From NCBI GenBank assembly GCA_019348335.1, contig JAHWJR010000032.1:1-14364 (forward strand): 14,364 nucleotides of DNA. The letters run 5' to 3'. Origin of the DNA: Actinomycetota bacterium. Lineage in GTDB: Bacteria > Actinomycetota > Acidimicrobiia > Acidimicrobiales > CADCSY01. The position numbers were made by a program, and so were the translations under genes. Positions 7,200-14,050 of the stretch are shown piece by piece (the stretch's first letter is position 1; each line of letters opens with the position of its first letter). The notes beneath the pieces were generated by a model. The model searched no databases. It was not told the DNA's origin and saw only the letters and a list, made by a program, of their open reading frames with translations.

Positions 7200-7856
7200 C
7201 TACGACACCGCCACCCGTCGGGCCACCAGCTCGTCGGGCCGGCGGCTCTCGACCTTGCGCTTGATGCGCTGGAGGGCGTTGTCGACCGACTTCGCCCGCC
7301 GGCCGACCTCGGCCCCGATCTCCTCGTAGCTCTTGCCCTCGACGAACAACCGGAGCACCTCGACCTCGAGCCCCGAGAGCATGGCTGCCACCGCCCGGCC
7401 GGTGGCCTGGGCGTCCTCGTCGCCCACCAGGTGCTCCGCAGGGTCGGCGGCGCCGGCGTCGGCGAGGACCTGCTCGACTGACGGGTTGCCGGGTTCCTCG
7501 TCGCGGTCGGCCGAGATGGAGACGTACTGGTTGAGGGGCCAGTGCTTCTGGCGGCGGGCGATCTTGATGGCGGTGAGGAGCTGGCGGGTGATGCACAGCT
7601 CGGCGAACGCCCGGAACGACGACGGCCGGTCCGTCCGGTAGTCGCGGACGGCCTTGTACAGGCCGATCAACGCTTCCTGGGTGATGTCGTCGTCGTCACC
7701 ACCGGCGATGAAGTAGCCCCGACCCTTGGAGGAGGCGAAGCGGCGATAGCGCTGGATCAGCGCCTGTTGGGCCAGGTCGTCGCCCTGCTGGGCAAGGATC
7801 ACCAGGTCGTCGTCGCCGAGTTCGTGGAGCGCAGCCGTTGCAAGACGAGGAGACAA
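7200..7856 (-). CDS. RNA polymerase sigma-70 family factor, SigH (sigma-30)-like
   Basis: A 218-residue sigma factor with region 2 at about 15-110 (DDLVILAQQGD, then QRYRRF, DDITQEALIGLYKAVRDY and FRAFAELCITRQLLTAI, covering core binding and -10 recognition) and region 4 at about 155-203 (LSGLEVEVLRLFVEGKSYEEIG plus the helix-turn-helix KSVDNALQRIKRK for -35 recognition). The lack of region 1.1 and the AFAELCITRQ signature resemble the SigH/Spo0H group. The TTG at 7856 is chosen because AGGAG lies six bases upstream and the conserved region begins soon after. Upstream in-frame starts exist (ATG at 7955, TTG at 7982) and would add a non-conserved Arg/Ser-rich extension. No anti-sigma gene is next to it. 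Its regulon cannot be read from the sequence. It lies downstream of rlmB on the same strand but with a 152-bp gap, suggesting its own promoter. Confidence 0.88.
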   Translation of the reverse strand: MSPRLATAALHELGDDDLVILAQQGDDLAQQALIQRYRRFASSKGRGYFIAGGDDDDITQEALIGLYKAVRDYRTDRPSSFRAFAELCITRQLLTAIKIARRQKHWPLNQYVSISADRDEEPGNPSVEQVLADAGAADPAEHLVGDEDAQATGRAVAAMLSGLEVEVLRLFVEGKSYEEIGAEVGRRAKSVDNALQRIKRKVESRRPDELVARRVAVS

Positions 7857-7862
7857 TGAGGG

Positions 7863-7867
7863 CTCCT
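7863..7867 (-). promoter_or_regulatory. Ribosome binding site deciding the sigma factor start
   Basis: AGGAG on the minus strand, six bases before the TTG at 7856. It is the best ribosome site in the upstream region, and neither farther-upstream start has a comparable one. Confidence 0.6.
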
Positions 7868-7963
7868 GAACTGGTGCGATGCGAGATGTTGTGCGTCTAC
7901 CGACCGGCGACCGGCGACAGGGACCGAGGCTAATTGCGCGGTCCGACAGCTCCATGGCAGGCG

Positions 7964-7982
7964 CGTGACAAGACCGTGACAA
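7964..7982 (-). repeat. Two direct CGTGACAA / TTGTCACG repeats upstream of the sigma gene
   Basis: TTGTCACG occurs twice on the minus strand (7982-7975 and 7971-7964) with an 11-bp period, one helical turn, about 110-125 bp before the chosen sigma factor start. Either TTGTCA could be a -35 box, or the pair may be an operator for a regulator that binds one face of DNA. Confidence 0.4.
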
Positions 7983-8008
7983 AAGTCAGGGTTGAAATGT
8001 CGCCCGGG

Positions 8009-8914
8009 TCAGCTGAGGCGGCGGCGGGCGACCTCGAAGAACGCCAGCGCGCCGGCGTTGGCCACGTTGAGTGACGGCAGGGCCCCCCGCAGCGGGATCG
8101 AGGCGAGCACGTCGCAGCGATCCCGCACCAGGCGGCTGAGCCCCCGGCCCTCGGCGCCGAGCACCAGGGCCACCGGCTCGCCGGCGAGGGCCAGATCGAA
8201 CAGGCTCGTGCTCCCGGCCACGTCCAACCCGACGGCCCACACCCCGTGCTCGCGCGCTCGGCCCAGTGCGGCGGGCAGCCCCGGGACCACGGCGATGGGA
8301 AGGTGCTCGATCGCTCCCGCGGCCGCCTTGGCCACCGTCGGGGTCACGTGCGCCGCCCGGTGGCGAGGAAGGACCACGCCCGACACGCCGGCGCACTCGG
8401 CCGACCGCAGCAGAGCCCCCAGGTTCTGAGGATCGGTGATGCCGTCCAGGCAGGCCACGAAGGGGGGCGCTTCCCCTCTTCCCCGGGTGAGCAGCTCGTC
8501 GAGGTCGGCCTCGGGCAGGGCGTCGGCATGGGCGAGCACGCCCTGGGGCGCCTCCGAACGGGCTTCGTCCCGGAGTGCTCCCGCCGGCACCTGTCGGACC
8601 CGCACCCGGGCCTCGCCGGCGAGCTCGAGGATGTCGCCGAGGACGGGGGCGTCTCCCACGTCGTCGGCCAGCCACACGTCCCGCACCCGACGCCGGCCGG
8701 CCACCAGCAGCTCCTTGACCGCGTGGCGGCCCTCGACCTGCTCGCCACCGAGGCCCCGAGGGCCTGACGACCTGGCCGAGCGCCCGGGCTGGCGGGGGCG
8801 ACGGTCCGGCGAATTCGGCCGTCCCCGGCCCCGTGGGGCGGGGCTCCGACCGGGGCCCCGACCGGGGCCGCGGGGCTCTCCGGGGCGCTGCGGGCGCCGG
8901 CGGGCGGCGCTCAT
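8009..8914 (-). CDS. rlmB: 23S rRNA 2'-O-ribose methyltransferase (RlmB / TrmH family)
   Basis: A 301-residue SPOUT-class methyltransferase expected to methylate the 2'-hydroxyl of G2251 (E. coli numbering) in 23S rRNA with S-adenosylmethionine. Residues 1-57 are a disordered Arg/Pro/Gly tail; residues of about 58-140 are the substrate-binding L30e-like domain starting at VEGRHAVKELL; residues of about 150-301 are the knotted catalytic domain. Motif 1 is DPQNLGALLRSAE (161-173, Asn164 and Arg170), motif 2 LVLGAEGRGL (250-259, Glu255), motif 3 IPLRGALPSLNVANA (273-287, Ser281, Asn283). The ATG at 8914 overlaps the ispF stop as ATGA, indicating translational coupling. In actinobacteria this gene normally follows ispD-ispF-cysS; cysS is absent from this spot. 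Other TrmH members (tRNA Gm18) are possible but the N-terminal domain favours RlmB. Confidence 0.88.
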   Translation of the reverse strand: MSAARRRPQRPGEPRGPGRGPGRSPAPRGRGRPNSPDRRPRQPGRSARSSGPRGLGGEQVEGRHAVKELLVAGRRRVRDVWLADDVGDAPVLGDILELAGEARVRVRQVPAGALRDEARSEAPQGVLAHADALPEADLDELLTRGRGEAPPFVACLDGITDPQNLGALLRSAECAGVSGVVLPRHRAAHVTPTVAKAAAGAIEHLPIAVVPGLPAALGRAREHGVWAVGLDVAGSTSLFDLALAGEPVALVLGAEGRGLSRLVRDRCDVLASIPLRGALPSLNVANAGALAFFEVARRRLS

Positions 8915-9405
8915 CGGTCCCGCCGCTGCACCAACGCCACCGCCCAGCACGCTACGCCCTCACCCCGGCCCAGGGCTCCGAGGCCCTCGGTCCGGCGCCC
9001 CTTCACGGTCACGTCGGCCCCCGCCGCCCGGCTGAGGGCTGCCTCCATCTCCTCGCGCCGGGGCGCCAGGCGGGGGACGTCGAGGACCACGGCGCAGTCG
9101 ACGTTGACCGGCTCCCATCCCGCCTCGTCCAACCGCTGGCGCACGGTGGCGAGCAGCTCCAGGCTGTCGGCCCCCTCCCAGGCAGGATCGGTGTCGGGGA
9201 AGTGGCTGCCCAGGTCGCCGAGCCGGCCGGCGCCGAGCAGGGCGTCGGCGGCGGCGTGGGCCACCACGTCGGCATCGCTGTGGCCGGCGAGGCCACGTTC
9301 TCCGGCGAAGGCCACGCCACCCAGCACCAGTGAGCGACCCGGGTCGTCGCTGTAGGGGTGGACGTCGAAGCCCATGCCCACCCGGGTGGTGGCCGGAACG
9401 CTCAC
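8911..9405 (-). CDS. ispF: 2-C-methyl-D-erythritol 2,4-cyclodiphosphate synthase
   Basis: A 164-residue enzyme of the MEP isoprenoid pathway: it cyclises CDP-ME 2-phosphate to MEcPP with release of CMP. Family motifs are intact: metal ligands in DVH (Asp14, His16) and GHSDADV (His42), the SHFPDTDP segment at 67-74, and the C-terminal RTEGLGALGRGEG (138-150), which corresponds to the usual TxEGxGxxGRGEG signature. It acts as a cytosolic trimer. The GTG at 9405 overlaps the ispD stop (GTGA), and its own stop overlaps the rlmB start, so the three genes are read as one operon. Length and motifs leave little doubt. Confidence 0.95.
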   Translation of the reverse strand: MSVPATTRVGMGFDVHPYSDDPGRSLVLGGVAFAGERGLAGHSDADVVAHAAADALLGAGRLGDLGSHFPDTDPAWEGADSLELLATVRQRLDEAGWEPVNVDCAVVLDVPRLAPRREEMEAALSRAAGADVTVKGRRTEGLGALGRGEGVACWAVALVQRRDR

Positions 9406-10061
9406 TGGTCCGCCGTCGCCGCCAGCGCCTTGCCGGCGGCGACCAGGTCGGCCGGCCCGGTCACCTTGGCATTGGCCGCCTCCCCGGGGACGACCACCAC
9501 CCGACCGCCGGCCCGCTCGACCAGGGCGGCGTCGTCGGTGGCCTCGGGGTGCTCGCCATGGGCGCTCCGCAGGGCGGAGGCGGCGAAGGCCTGGGGCGTC
9601 TGCACCGCCACCAGTCCCGTCCGGTCGAGGGTCTCCACCACCACGCCGTCGCCGTCGACCCGCTTGACCGTGTCGACCACAGGGATGCCGGGAACGGCGG
9701 CGGAGGCCCCGGCCCGCACGGCGGCGACCACCGCGGCGAACAGCTCCGGCGTGGCGCAGGGGCGGGCGGCGTCGTGGACCACCACCACGTCGACGTCCTC
9801 GGGGACGGCGGCCAGACCGGCCCGCACCGACGCCGAGCGGGTGGCACCGCCGGCCACCACCCGGTCGGCGAGGGGCTCGGGCTGGCCGGCGTGCTCGGCG
9901 CTCACCACCGTCACCAGCCCGTCGCTCACCGTCCGGGCCGCGGCCAGGGCCCAGTCGAGCACCCGCCGGCCCGCCACCACCTCGTACTGCTTGGCGCCGC
10001 CGAAGCGCGTACCCCGACCCGCGGCCACGACCACCGTCCACACCTCTGCCACGCCGGTCAC
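9402..10061 (-). CDS. ispD: 2-C-methyl-D-erythritol 4-phosphate cytidylyltransferase
   Basis: A 219-residue nucleotidyltransferase that converts MEP and CTP to CDP-ME, the third step of the MEP pathway. It shows the Gly-rich CTP loop AAGRGTRFGGAKQ (13-25), GGATRSASV (71-79), VHDAARP (95-101), the TPQAF segment (155-159) and NAKVT (197-201). The product feeds IspE and then IspF, whose gene follows with a 4-bp overlap. The GTG at 10061 is one of three closely spaced in-frame GTGs (10061, 10052, 10043) and none has a strong ribosome site, so the first few residues are uncertain. It lies 52 bp below disA; in many actinobacteria carD precedes ispD here, but no carD is present. Confidence 0.94.
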   Translation of the reverse strand: MTGVAEVWTVVVAAGRGTRFGGAKQYEVVAGRRVLDWALAAARTVSDGLVTVVSAEHAGQPEPLADRVVAGGATRSASVRAGLAAVPEDVDVVVVHDAARPCATPELFAAVVAAVRAGASAAVPGIPVVDTVKRVDGDGVVVETLDRTGLVAVQTPQAFAASALRSAHGEHPEATDDAALVERAGGRVVVVPGEAANAKVTGPADLVAAGKALAATADQ

Positions 10062-10113
10062 ACTACGAGCGGGCGAGCCGGCACCCGATCTCGCCGGTCG
10101 GCGAGGCGGACGG

Positions 10114-11220
10114 TCAGTTGTAGCGGTCGAGGATGCTGGTCTCGGCCAGCCGGGACAGGCCCTCCTTGATGCTGCGGGCCCGCGCCTCGCCCACCTCCTT
10201 GACGTCGTCGAGGTCGGCGATGGTCGCCCGCATGATCTTCTGCAGGCTGGCGAACCGCTCGACGATGAGCTCGATGACCGGCTGCGGCAGGCGGGGCACC
10301 TTGGAGAGAAGGCGAAAGCCTCGCGGCGACAGGCTCAGGTCGAGATCGGGGGTGCCGCCGGGCAGGTGCAGCATGGATGCCACCGCCTTGAGGTCGAGCA
10401 GGTCCTCGGTACCCAGGTTGGCCAGGCCGTCGAGCACCTCGGGCAGGTGCCACCCGGTCTCCTCGTGGAAGTAGTCGCGGATCAGCAGGCGGCGGTCGTC
10501 CTCGACCCCCCCCATCAGCTCCTCGAGCTGGAGGCGGACCAGGCGGCCGTCGACACCGAGCTCGATGATGTGACGCTCGATCTCCTCGGCGATGCGGCGC
10601 ACCATCTCCATTCGCTGGAGCACGGTGACGACGTCGCGCAAGGTGACCAGGTCCTCGATCTCCAACGCCGACAGCGACGCCGACACCGTGTCGAGGCGGT
10701 TCTTGTAGCGCTCGAGCGTGGACAGGGCCTGGTTGGCCCGGGCCAGCAGGCGGGGGATGGGTTCGAGGGGGTGCTTCTCGTTGCCCACGTAGACGGCGAT
10801 GACCGACTGGTCCTCGGACACCGAGATCACCGGGACGGAGATGGAGCGGGCCACCCGCTCGGCGGTGCGGTGCCGGGTGCCGGTCTCCGAGGTGGCCACG
10901 TTGGGGTTGGGGACGAGGTGGACGTTGGCCCGGGCGATGCGGCTGGCGTCGGAGGCGAGGATGATGGCGCCGTCCATCTTGGCCAGCTCGGACAGCCGCT
11001 GGGGACTGAAGGCGGCGTCGAGGAGGAAGCCGCCAGAGCAGATGTTGAGCACCTCGGGTCCGTCGCCCACCACGATCAAGGCGCCCATCTCGGCCTGGAG
11101 GATGCGGTCGAGGCCCTCACGAAGCGGCTTCCCGGGCGCCACCGAGGCCAGCGCCTCGAGGAGCATGCAGCTGCGGCGGAGAGCCACGTCGGGAATCCTA
11201 GTGGTGAGCCGGTCCCGCAT
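10114..11220 (-). CDS. disA: DNA integrity scanning diadenylate cyclase DisA
   Basis: A 368-residue enzyme that makes cyclic di-AMP from two ATP and slows this activity on branched DNA. The N-terminal DAC domain has both hallmark motifs, MDGA at 82-85 and GTRHRTAERVA at 114-124 (RHR at 116-118). A helical spine follows (LVTLRDVVTVLQRME), then the C-terminal helix-hairpin-helix DNA-binding domain with ADLDDVKEVGEARARSI near the end. The protein forms an octamer in studied species. ATG at 11220 gives the usual family length (about 355-370); in-frame alternatives ATG 11256 and GTG 11262 are close to a GGGAAG at 11272-11267 and would add 12-14 residues. disA normally neighbours radA, whose product binds and inhibits DisA in Bacillus; here about 1.3 kb of gene remnants separates them. 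Confidence 0.94.
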   Translation of the reverse strand: MRDRLTTRIPDVALRRSCMLLEALASVAPGKPLREGLDRILQAEMGALIVVGDGPEVLNICSGGFLLDAAFSPQRLSELAKMDGAIILASDASRIARANVHLVPNPNVATSETGTRHRTAERVARSISVPVISVSEDQSVIAVYVGNEKHPLEPIPRLLARANQALSTLERYKNRLDTVSASLSALEIEDLVTLRDVVTVLQRMEMVRRIAEEIERHIIELGVDGRLVRLQLEELMGGVEDDRRLLIRDYFHEETGWHLPEVLDGLANLGTEDLLDLKAVASMLHLPGGTPDLDLSLSPRGFRLLSKVPRLPQPVIELIVERFASLQKIMRATIADLDDVKEVGEARARSIKEGLSRLAETSILDRYN

Positions 11221-11355
11221 CGTCCGGCCATTGTGCCCGGATCTGGCGCTGGGCATGACCACATTTCTTCCCGGTTCTCGGAGACAGGGCGCGTTGTCCT
11301 ACCCCGATTTCCGCTGGCGCAGGCGGACGCCGACGTCGGAAGGGTGGTACCGGGC

Positions 11356-11972
11356 GTGGAGCCGACTCAGCACAAGAGCGACAAAGCGGCGCTCGACGAC
11401 ATCGTCATCGTCGGCGCCGGCCCTGCGGGTCTCACCTCGGCCTACGAGCTGCTCCGGCACGGGGTGCGCTCCACGGTGCTCGAGAGCGATTGCGTGGTGG
11501 GGGCATCAGCCGGACCGTCGAGGCCGACGGGTGGCGCTTCGACATCGGCGGCCACCGCTTCTTCACCAAGGTCGCTGCCGTCGAGGACCTGTGGCACGAG
11601 ATCCTCGACGAGGGTGACTTCCTGCTGCGGCCGAGGATGAGCCGCATCTTCTACGACGGCAAGTTCTTCGACTATCCCCTCAAGGCCAGCAACGCCCTGC
11701 GCAACCTCGGCCTGTTGGAGTCGGTGCGCTGCGTCGCCTCCTACGCCTGGGCCCGGGTGCGGCCTCCTGCCGACCAGACCAACTTCGAGGGCTGGGTGGC
11801 TGCCCGCTTCGGTTGGCGGCTCTACGGCATCTTGTTCAAGACCGACACCGAGAAGGTGTGGGGCGTGCCCGCCACCGAGATCTCCGCCGACTGGGCGGCC
11901 CAGCGGATCAAGAACCTCTCGCTGTCCAAGGCCGTGCTCAACGCGGTGCTGCCCAAGCGGAACCAGACCAAG
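11356..11972 (+). pseudogene. Frameshifted, 3'-truncated NAD(P)/FAD-dependent oxidoreductase (UDP-galactopyranose mutase-like)
   Basis: The first part reads IVIVGAGPAGLTSAYELL, a Rossmann dinucleotide-binding GxGxxG motif, up to VLESDCVVG. The frame then shifts at a run of five G (11499-11503): homology resumes one frame over as GGISRTVEADGWRFDIGGHRFF and runs on through SRIFYDGKFFDYPL, TNFEGWVAARFGWR, TEKVWGVPATEI and LPKRNQTK. One inserted base would restore VVGGISRTVE. After about 11972 all resemblance ends, leaving roughly the first 205 residues of a family that is usually near 500 long. These proteins sit among polysaccharide and glycosyltransferase genes and bind FAD. Start taken as GTG 11356 with GGAAGG upstream; an in-frame GTG at 11344 is also possible. 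The frameshift could be a sequencing error, but the truncation would still disable the gene. Confidence 0.75.
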
Positions 11973-11997
11973 GTGCGCCACGACGGCGGGAGAGAGG

Positions 11998-12408
11998 TCT
12001 CGGTGCCAGGTCTACCGGGAGCTGACGGGCATGGACCGGGCCGGACTGGTCACCGCGGGCGAGACCGGGCCCCGGGACCGGCGTCCCTACTCGCTCACCG
12101 AGTCGGGACGGGCGGCGTTCCGGGAGTGGCTCGAGCGAGAGCCCGGCCCGGAGCAGATCCGCTACCCGCTGCTGCTCACCATCGCCTTCGGTCGGCACCT
12201 CGCCCCGGAACGCCTGGCCGCCTTCATCGCCTCCCATCGCCAGGTGCACGCCAGCCGCCTGGAGGAGTACCAAGCGCTGCGAGCCGATGCCGGGGACGCC
12301 CTCGAGCCGTTCGCCGCCGCCACGCTCGACTTCGGGATCCGCTACGAGCAGGCGGTGCTCGAGTGGTTCGCCGGCCTGCCGGGCCTGCTGCCCCTCGACG
12401 AGGACTGA
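11998..12408 (+). pseudogene. 5'-truncated PadR-family transcriptional regulator
   Basis: A plus-strand frame ending in TGA at 12406-12408 encodes the latter part of a PadR-type regulator. It begins with the recognition region CQVYRELTGMDRAGLV, continues through the wing (DRRPYSLTESGRAAFREWL) and the helical C-terminal dimerisation domain (YPLLLTIAFGRHL to YEQAVLEWFAGL). About the first 35 residues, containing helices 1 and 2 of the winged helix and any start codon, are missing; the sequence just before is the end of the oxidoreductase fragment in another frame. An internal ATG at 12031 could start a 125-residue product, but it would lack most of the DNA-binding domain. I judge it a remnant produced by a deletion or by a mis-joined assembly. 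Confidence 0.7.
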
Positions 12409-12459
12409 CTGGTTCCCGCAGCTCGACGAGGCGACCCCCGCCCGCAGGACGAACCGCCA

Positions 12460-12501
12460 CCGCCGCCCGCCTCTCCCGGGAGGTGGAGAGGTGGGCGGCG
12501 G
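12460..12501. terminator. Long hairpin between convergent PadR remnant and radA
   Basis: CCGCCGCCCGCCTCTCC (12460-12476) pairs with GGAGAGGTGGGCGGCGG (12485-12501): 17 pairs with a single G-T wobble and an 8-base loop. It sits between two convergent gene ends (12408 plus, 12567 minus), so a two-way terminator is the simplest reading. No U-run is present. Confidence 0.6.
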
Positions 12502-12557
12502 CGAGGACCGTCACGACCGCATCGCACGGCGCTCCGGCAGCTGTCCCGGCACCATGT

Positions 12558-12569
12558 TAGGCATGCCTA
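12558..12569. promoter_or_regulatory. Perfect 12-bp palindrome TAGGCATGCCTA
   Basis: The palindrome overlaps the radA stop codon (12569-12567). With its flanks it reads GTTAGGCATGCCTAC, which resembles half-sites of DtxR/IdeR/MntR-type metal regulators (TTAGG...CCTAA). It does not lie upstream of any intact gene here, so function is uncertain. Confidence 0.3.
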
Positions 12570-13931
12570 CCGTCTGGTGTCGAGCAGTGAGAGCTGGATG
12601 GCGTCAGCGAGCGTGGAGGCTCGCAGTAGCCGGATGCCGGGCGGCGGGTCCGGAGCTGAGGCCGGGACCACGGCGAGGCGGAAGCCCAGTCGGGCCGCCT
12701 CGGACAGCCGGCGCCCGGTCTGGGCCACCTGGCGCAACTCGCCGCCGAGCCCGACCTCGCCGCAGGCGACCAGGTCGTCAGGCGCCGGTCGGTCGCGCAG
12801 CGAGGACACCAGGGCCAGGGCCAGGGCCAGGTCGGCCGCCGGCTCGACCACCCGGACGCCACCGACGGCCGAGGCGTGCACGTCGGATTGCCCGAGGGGC
12901 AGCTGAAGCCGGCGCTCGAGCACCGCCAGCAGCAGGGACAACCGGCCGGCGTCGAGCCCCTGTGCCGATCGCCGGGGCTGCGGGAGCTTGGTGGGCGACA
13001 CCAGGGCCTGCACCTCCACCAGCAGCGGCCGGTGCCCCTCGACGGTGGGCACGACCACCGACCCGGCCACCCCGGTGGCCCGGTCGGAGAGGAACAACCC
13101 GCTGGGGTCGGGAACGCCGAGCAGTCCCTGGTCGGTCATCTCGAACAGGCCGAGCTCCTGGGTGGACCCGAAGCGGTGCTTGACCGCCCGGAGGAGGCGC
13201 AGGGCATGGTGGCGATCGCCCTCGAAGCTGAGGACGGTGTCGACCACGTGCTCGAGAGCGCGGGGCCCGGCCAGGGCGCCGTCCTTGGTGACGTGGCCCA
13301 CCAGCACCACGCTGATCCCGTGCTCCTTGGCCGCGCCGACCAGGCGGGAGGCACATTCCCGGACCTGGGTGACCGAGCCGGGAGGTGACCCCAGCTGGGG
13401 GTCGAAGATGGTCTGGATGGAGTCGACCACGACGATCTCCGGCCTGAGCTCGACCATGTGGGCGACGATCGACGGAACCGCCGGGTCGGCCACCAGGTGG
13501 AGCCCGGGAGCGAGGGCGCCGAGGCGCTCGGCCCGGAGCCGGACCTGCTGGGGCGACTCCTCGGCGGTGATGAGCAGCGACCGCGTGCCGGCGGCGGTGG
13601 CACCGAGGGCCTGGAGCAACAGGCTCGACTTGCCGATCCCGGGCTCGCCGCCGAGGAGGGTGACCGAGCCGGGGACCAGGCCACCGCCGAGCACCCGGTC
13701 GAGCTCCCCGATCCCTGTGGGGCGTGCCCGCCACTGGTCGAGGTCGACCTCGCCGATGGGTACCGCAGGAGCCGATCGTGCGCCACCCGGCGTCCCCCAC
13801 GGCCGGGGCAGCTCCTCGGACACCTCCTCGACCAGGGTGTTCCAGGCCCCGCACCCGGGGCAGCGTCCCAGCCACGTGGGGCTGGAGCCGCCGCAGTCGG
13901 CGCAGCGGTGGAGGAGCTTCGCCTTGGCCAT
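12567..13931 (-). CDS. radA: DNA repair protein RadA
   Basis: A 454-residue RecA-like ATPase that promotes branch migration of recombination intermediates. It has the N-terminal zinc finger CxxC...CxxC (Cys10, Cys13, Cys24, Cys27), Walker A GGEPGIGKSS at 94-103, Walker B VVVDS at 167-171, the RadA-specific motif as KHRFG at 251-255 (usually KNRFG), and the C-terminal Lon-protease-like domain from about 285, which lacks protease residues as in other RadA proteins. Length is typical. The ATG at 13931 begins the standard MAKAK start that leads straight to the zinc finger. The gene is preceded by a 119-bp spacer with small inverted repeats. Its usual partner disA lies farther down on the same strand but is separated by plus-strand gene remnants. 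Confidence 0.95.
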   Translation of the reverse strand: MAKAKLLHRCADCGGSSPTWLGRCPGCGAWNTLVEEVSEELPRPWGTPGGARSAPAVPIGEVDLDQWRARPTGIGELDRVLGGGLVPGSVTLLGGEPGIGKSSLLLQALGATAAGTRSLLITAEESPQQVRLRAERLGALAPGLHLVADPAVPSIVAHMVELRPEIVVVDSIQTIFDPQLGSPPGSVTQVRECASRLVGAAKEHGISVVLVGHVTKDGALAGPRALEHVVDTVLSFEGDRHHALRLLRAVKHRFGSTQELGLFEMTDQGLLGVPDPSGLFLSDRATGVAGSVVVPTVEGHRPLLVEVQALVSPTKLPQPRRSAQGLDAGRLSLLLAVLERRLQLPLGQSDVHASAVGGVRVVEPAADLALALALVSSLRDRPAPDDLVACGEVGLGGELRQVAQTGRRLSEAARLGFRLAVVPASAPDPPPGIRLLRASTLADAIQLSLLDTRR

Positions 13932-13950
13932 GCCGGCGATGTTACGAATG

Positions 13951-13967
13951 AGGTGAGACGGTCACCT
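13951..13967. promoter_or_regulatory. Inverted repeat AGGTGA-N5-TCACCT in the radA leader
   Basis: A perfect 6-bp dyad with a 5-base spacer, 20 bp upstream of the radA ATG. It could be an operator for radA. It does not match the actinobacterial LexA box (GAAC-N4-GTTC). Confidence 0.3.
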
Positions 13968-13969
13968 TT

Positions 13970-13991
13970 CGCCGGCGATAATCCGCCGGCG
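13970..13991. repeat. Paired CGCCGGCG palindromes flanking ATAATC
   Basis: CGCCGGCG occurs at 13970-13977 and 13984-13991. Being self-complementary, the copies form both a direct repeat and an 8-bp hairpin with loop ATAATC. On the minus strand the loop reads GATTAT, similar to a -10 box, 39-54 bp before radA, so promoter and hairpin readings compete. Confidence 0.3.
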
Positions 13992-14050
13992 CCCGTTGCA
14001 CGGAGCTGGACAAGCGTCGGAGGCTGCTCCGCCTGGCGGACTGCGCAGCG

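Noticed and set aside
8820..8900. Repetitive GACCGGGGCC units, considered as a possible repeat element
   Set aside because: They encode the Arg/Pro/Gly-rich disordered tail of RlmB in frame; simple codon bias of a low-complexity segment explains them.
9358..11355. Long plus-strand frame opposite ispF, ispD and disA that runs into the oxidoreductase remnant
   Set aside because: Only the part after about 11356 shows real motifs; the rest is low-complexity shadow of intact minus-strand genes. It is not a fusion protein.
11264..12566. Insertion sequence or integron explaining the block between disA and radA
   Set aside because: No transposase or integrase motifs, terminal inverted repeats or target duplications could be found by eye.
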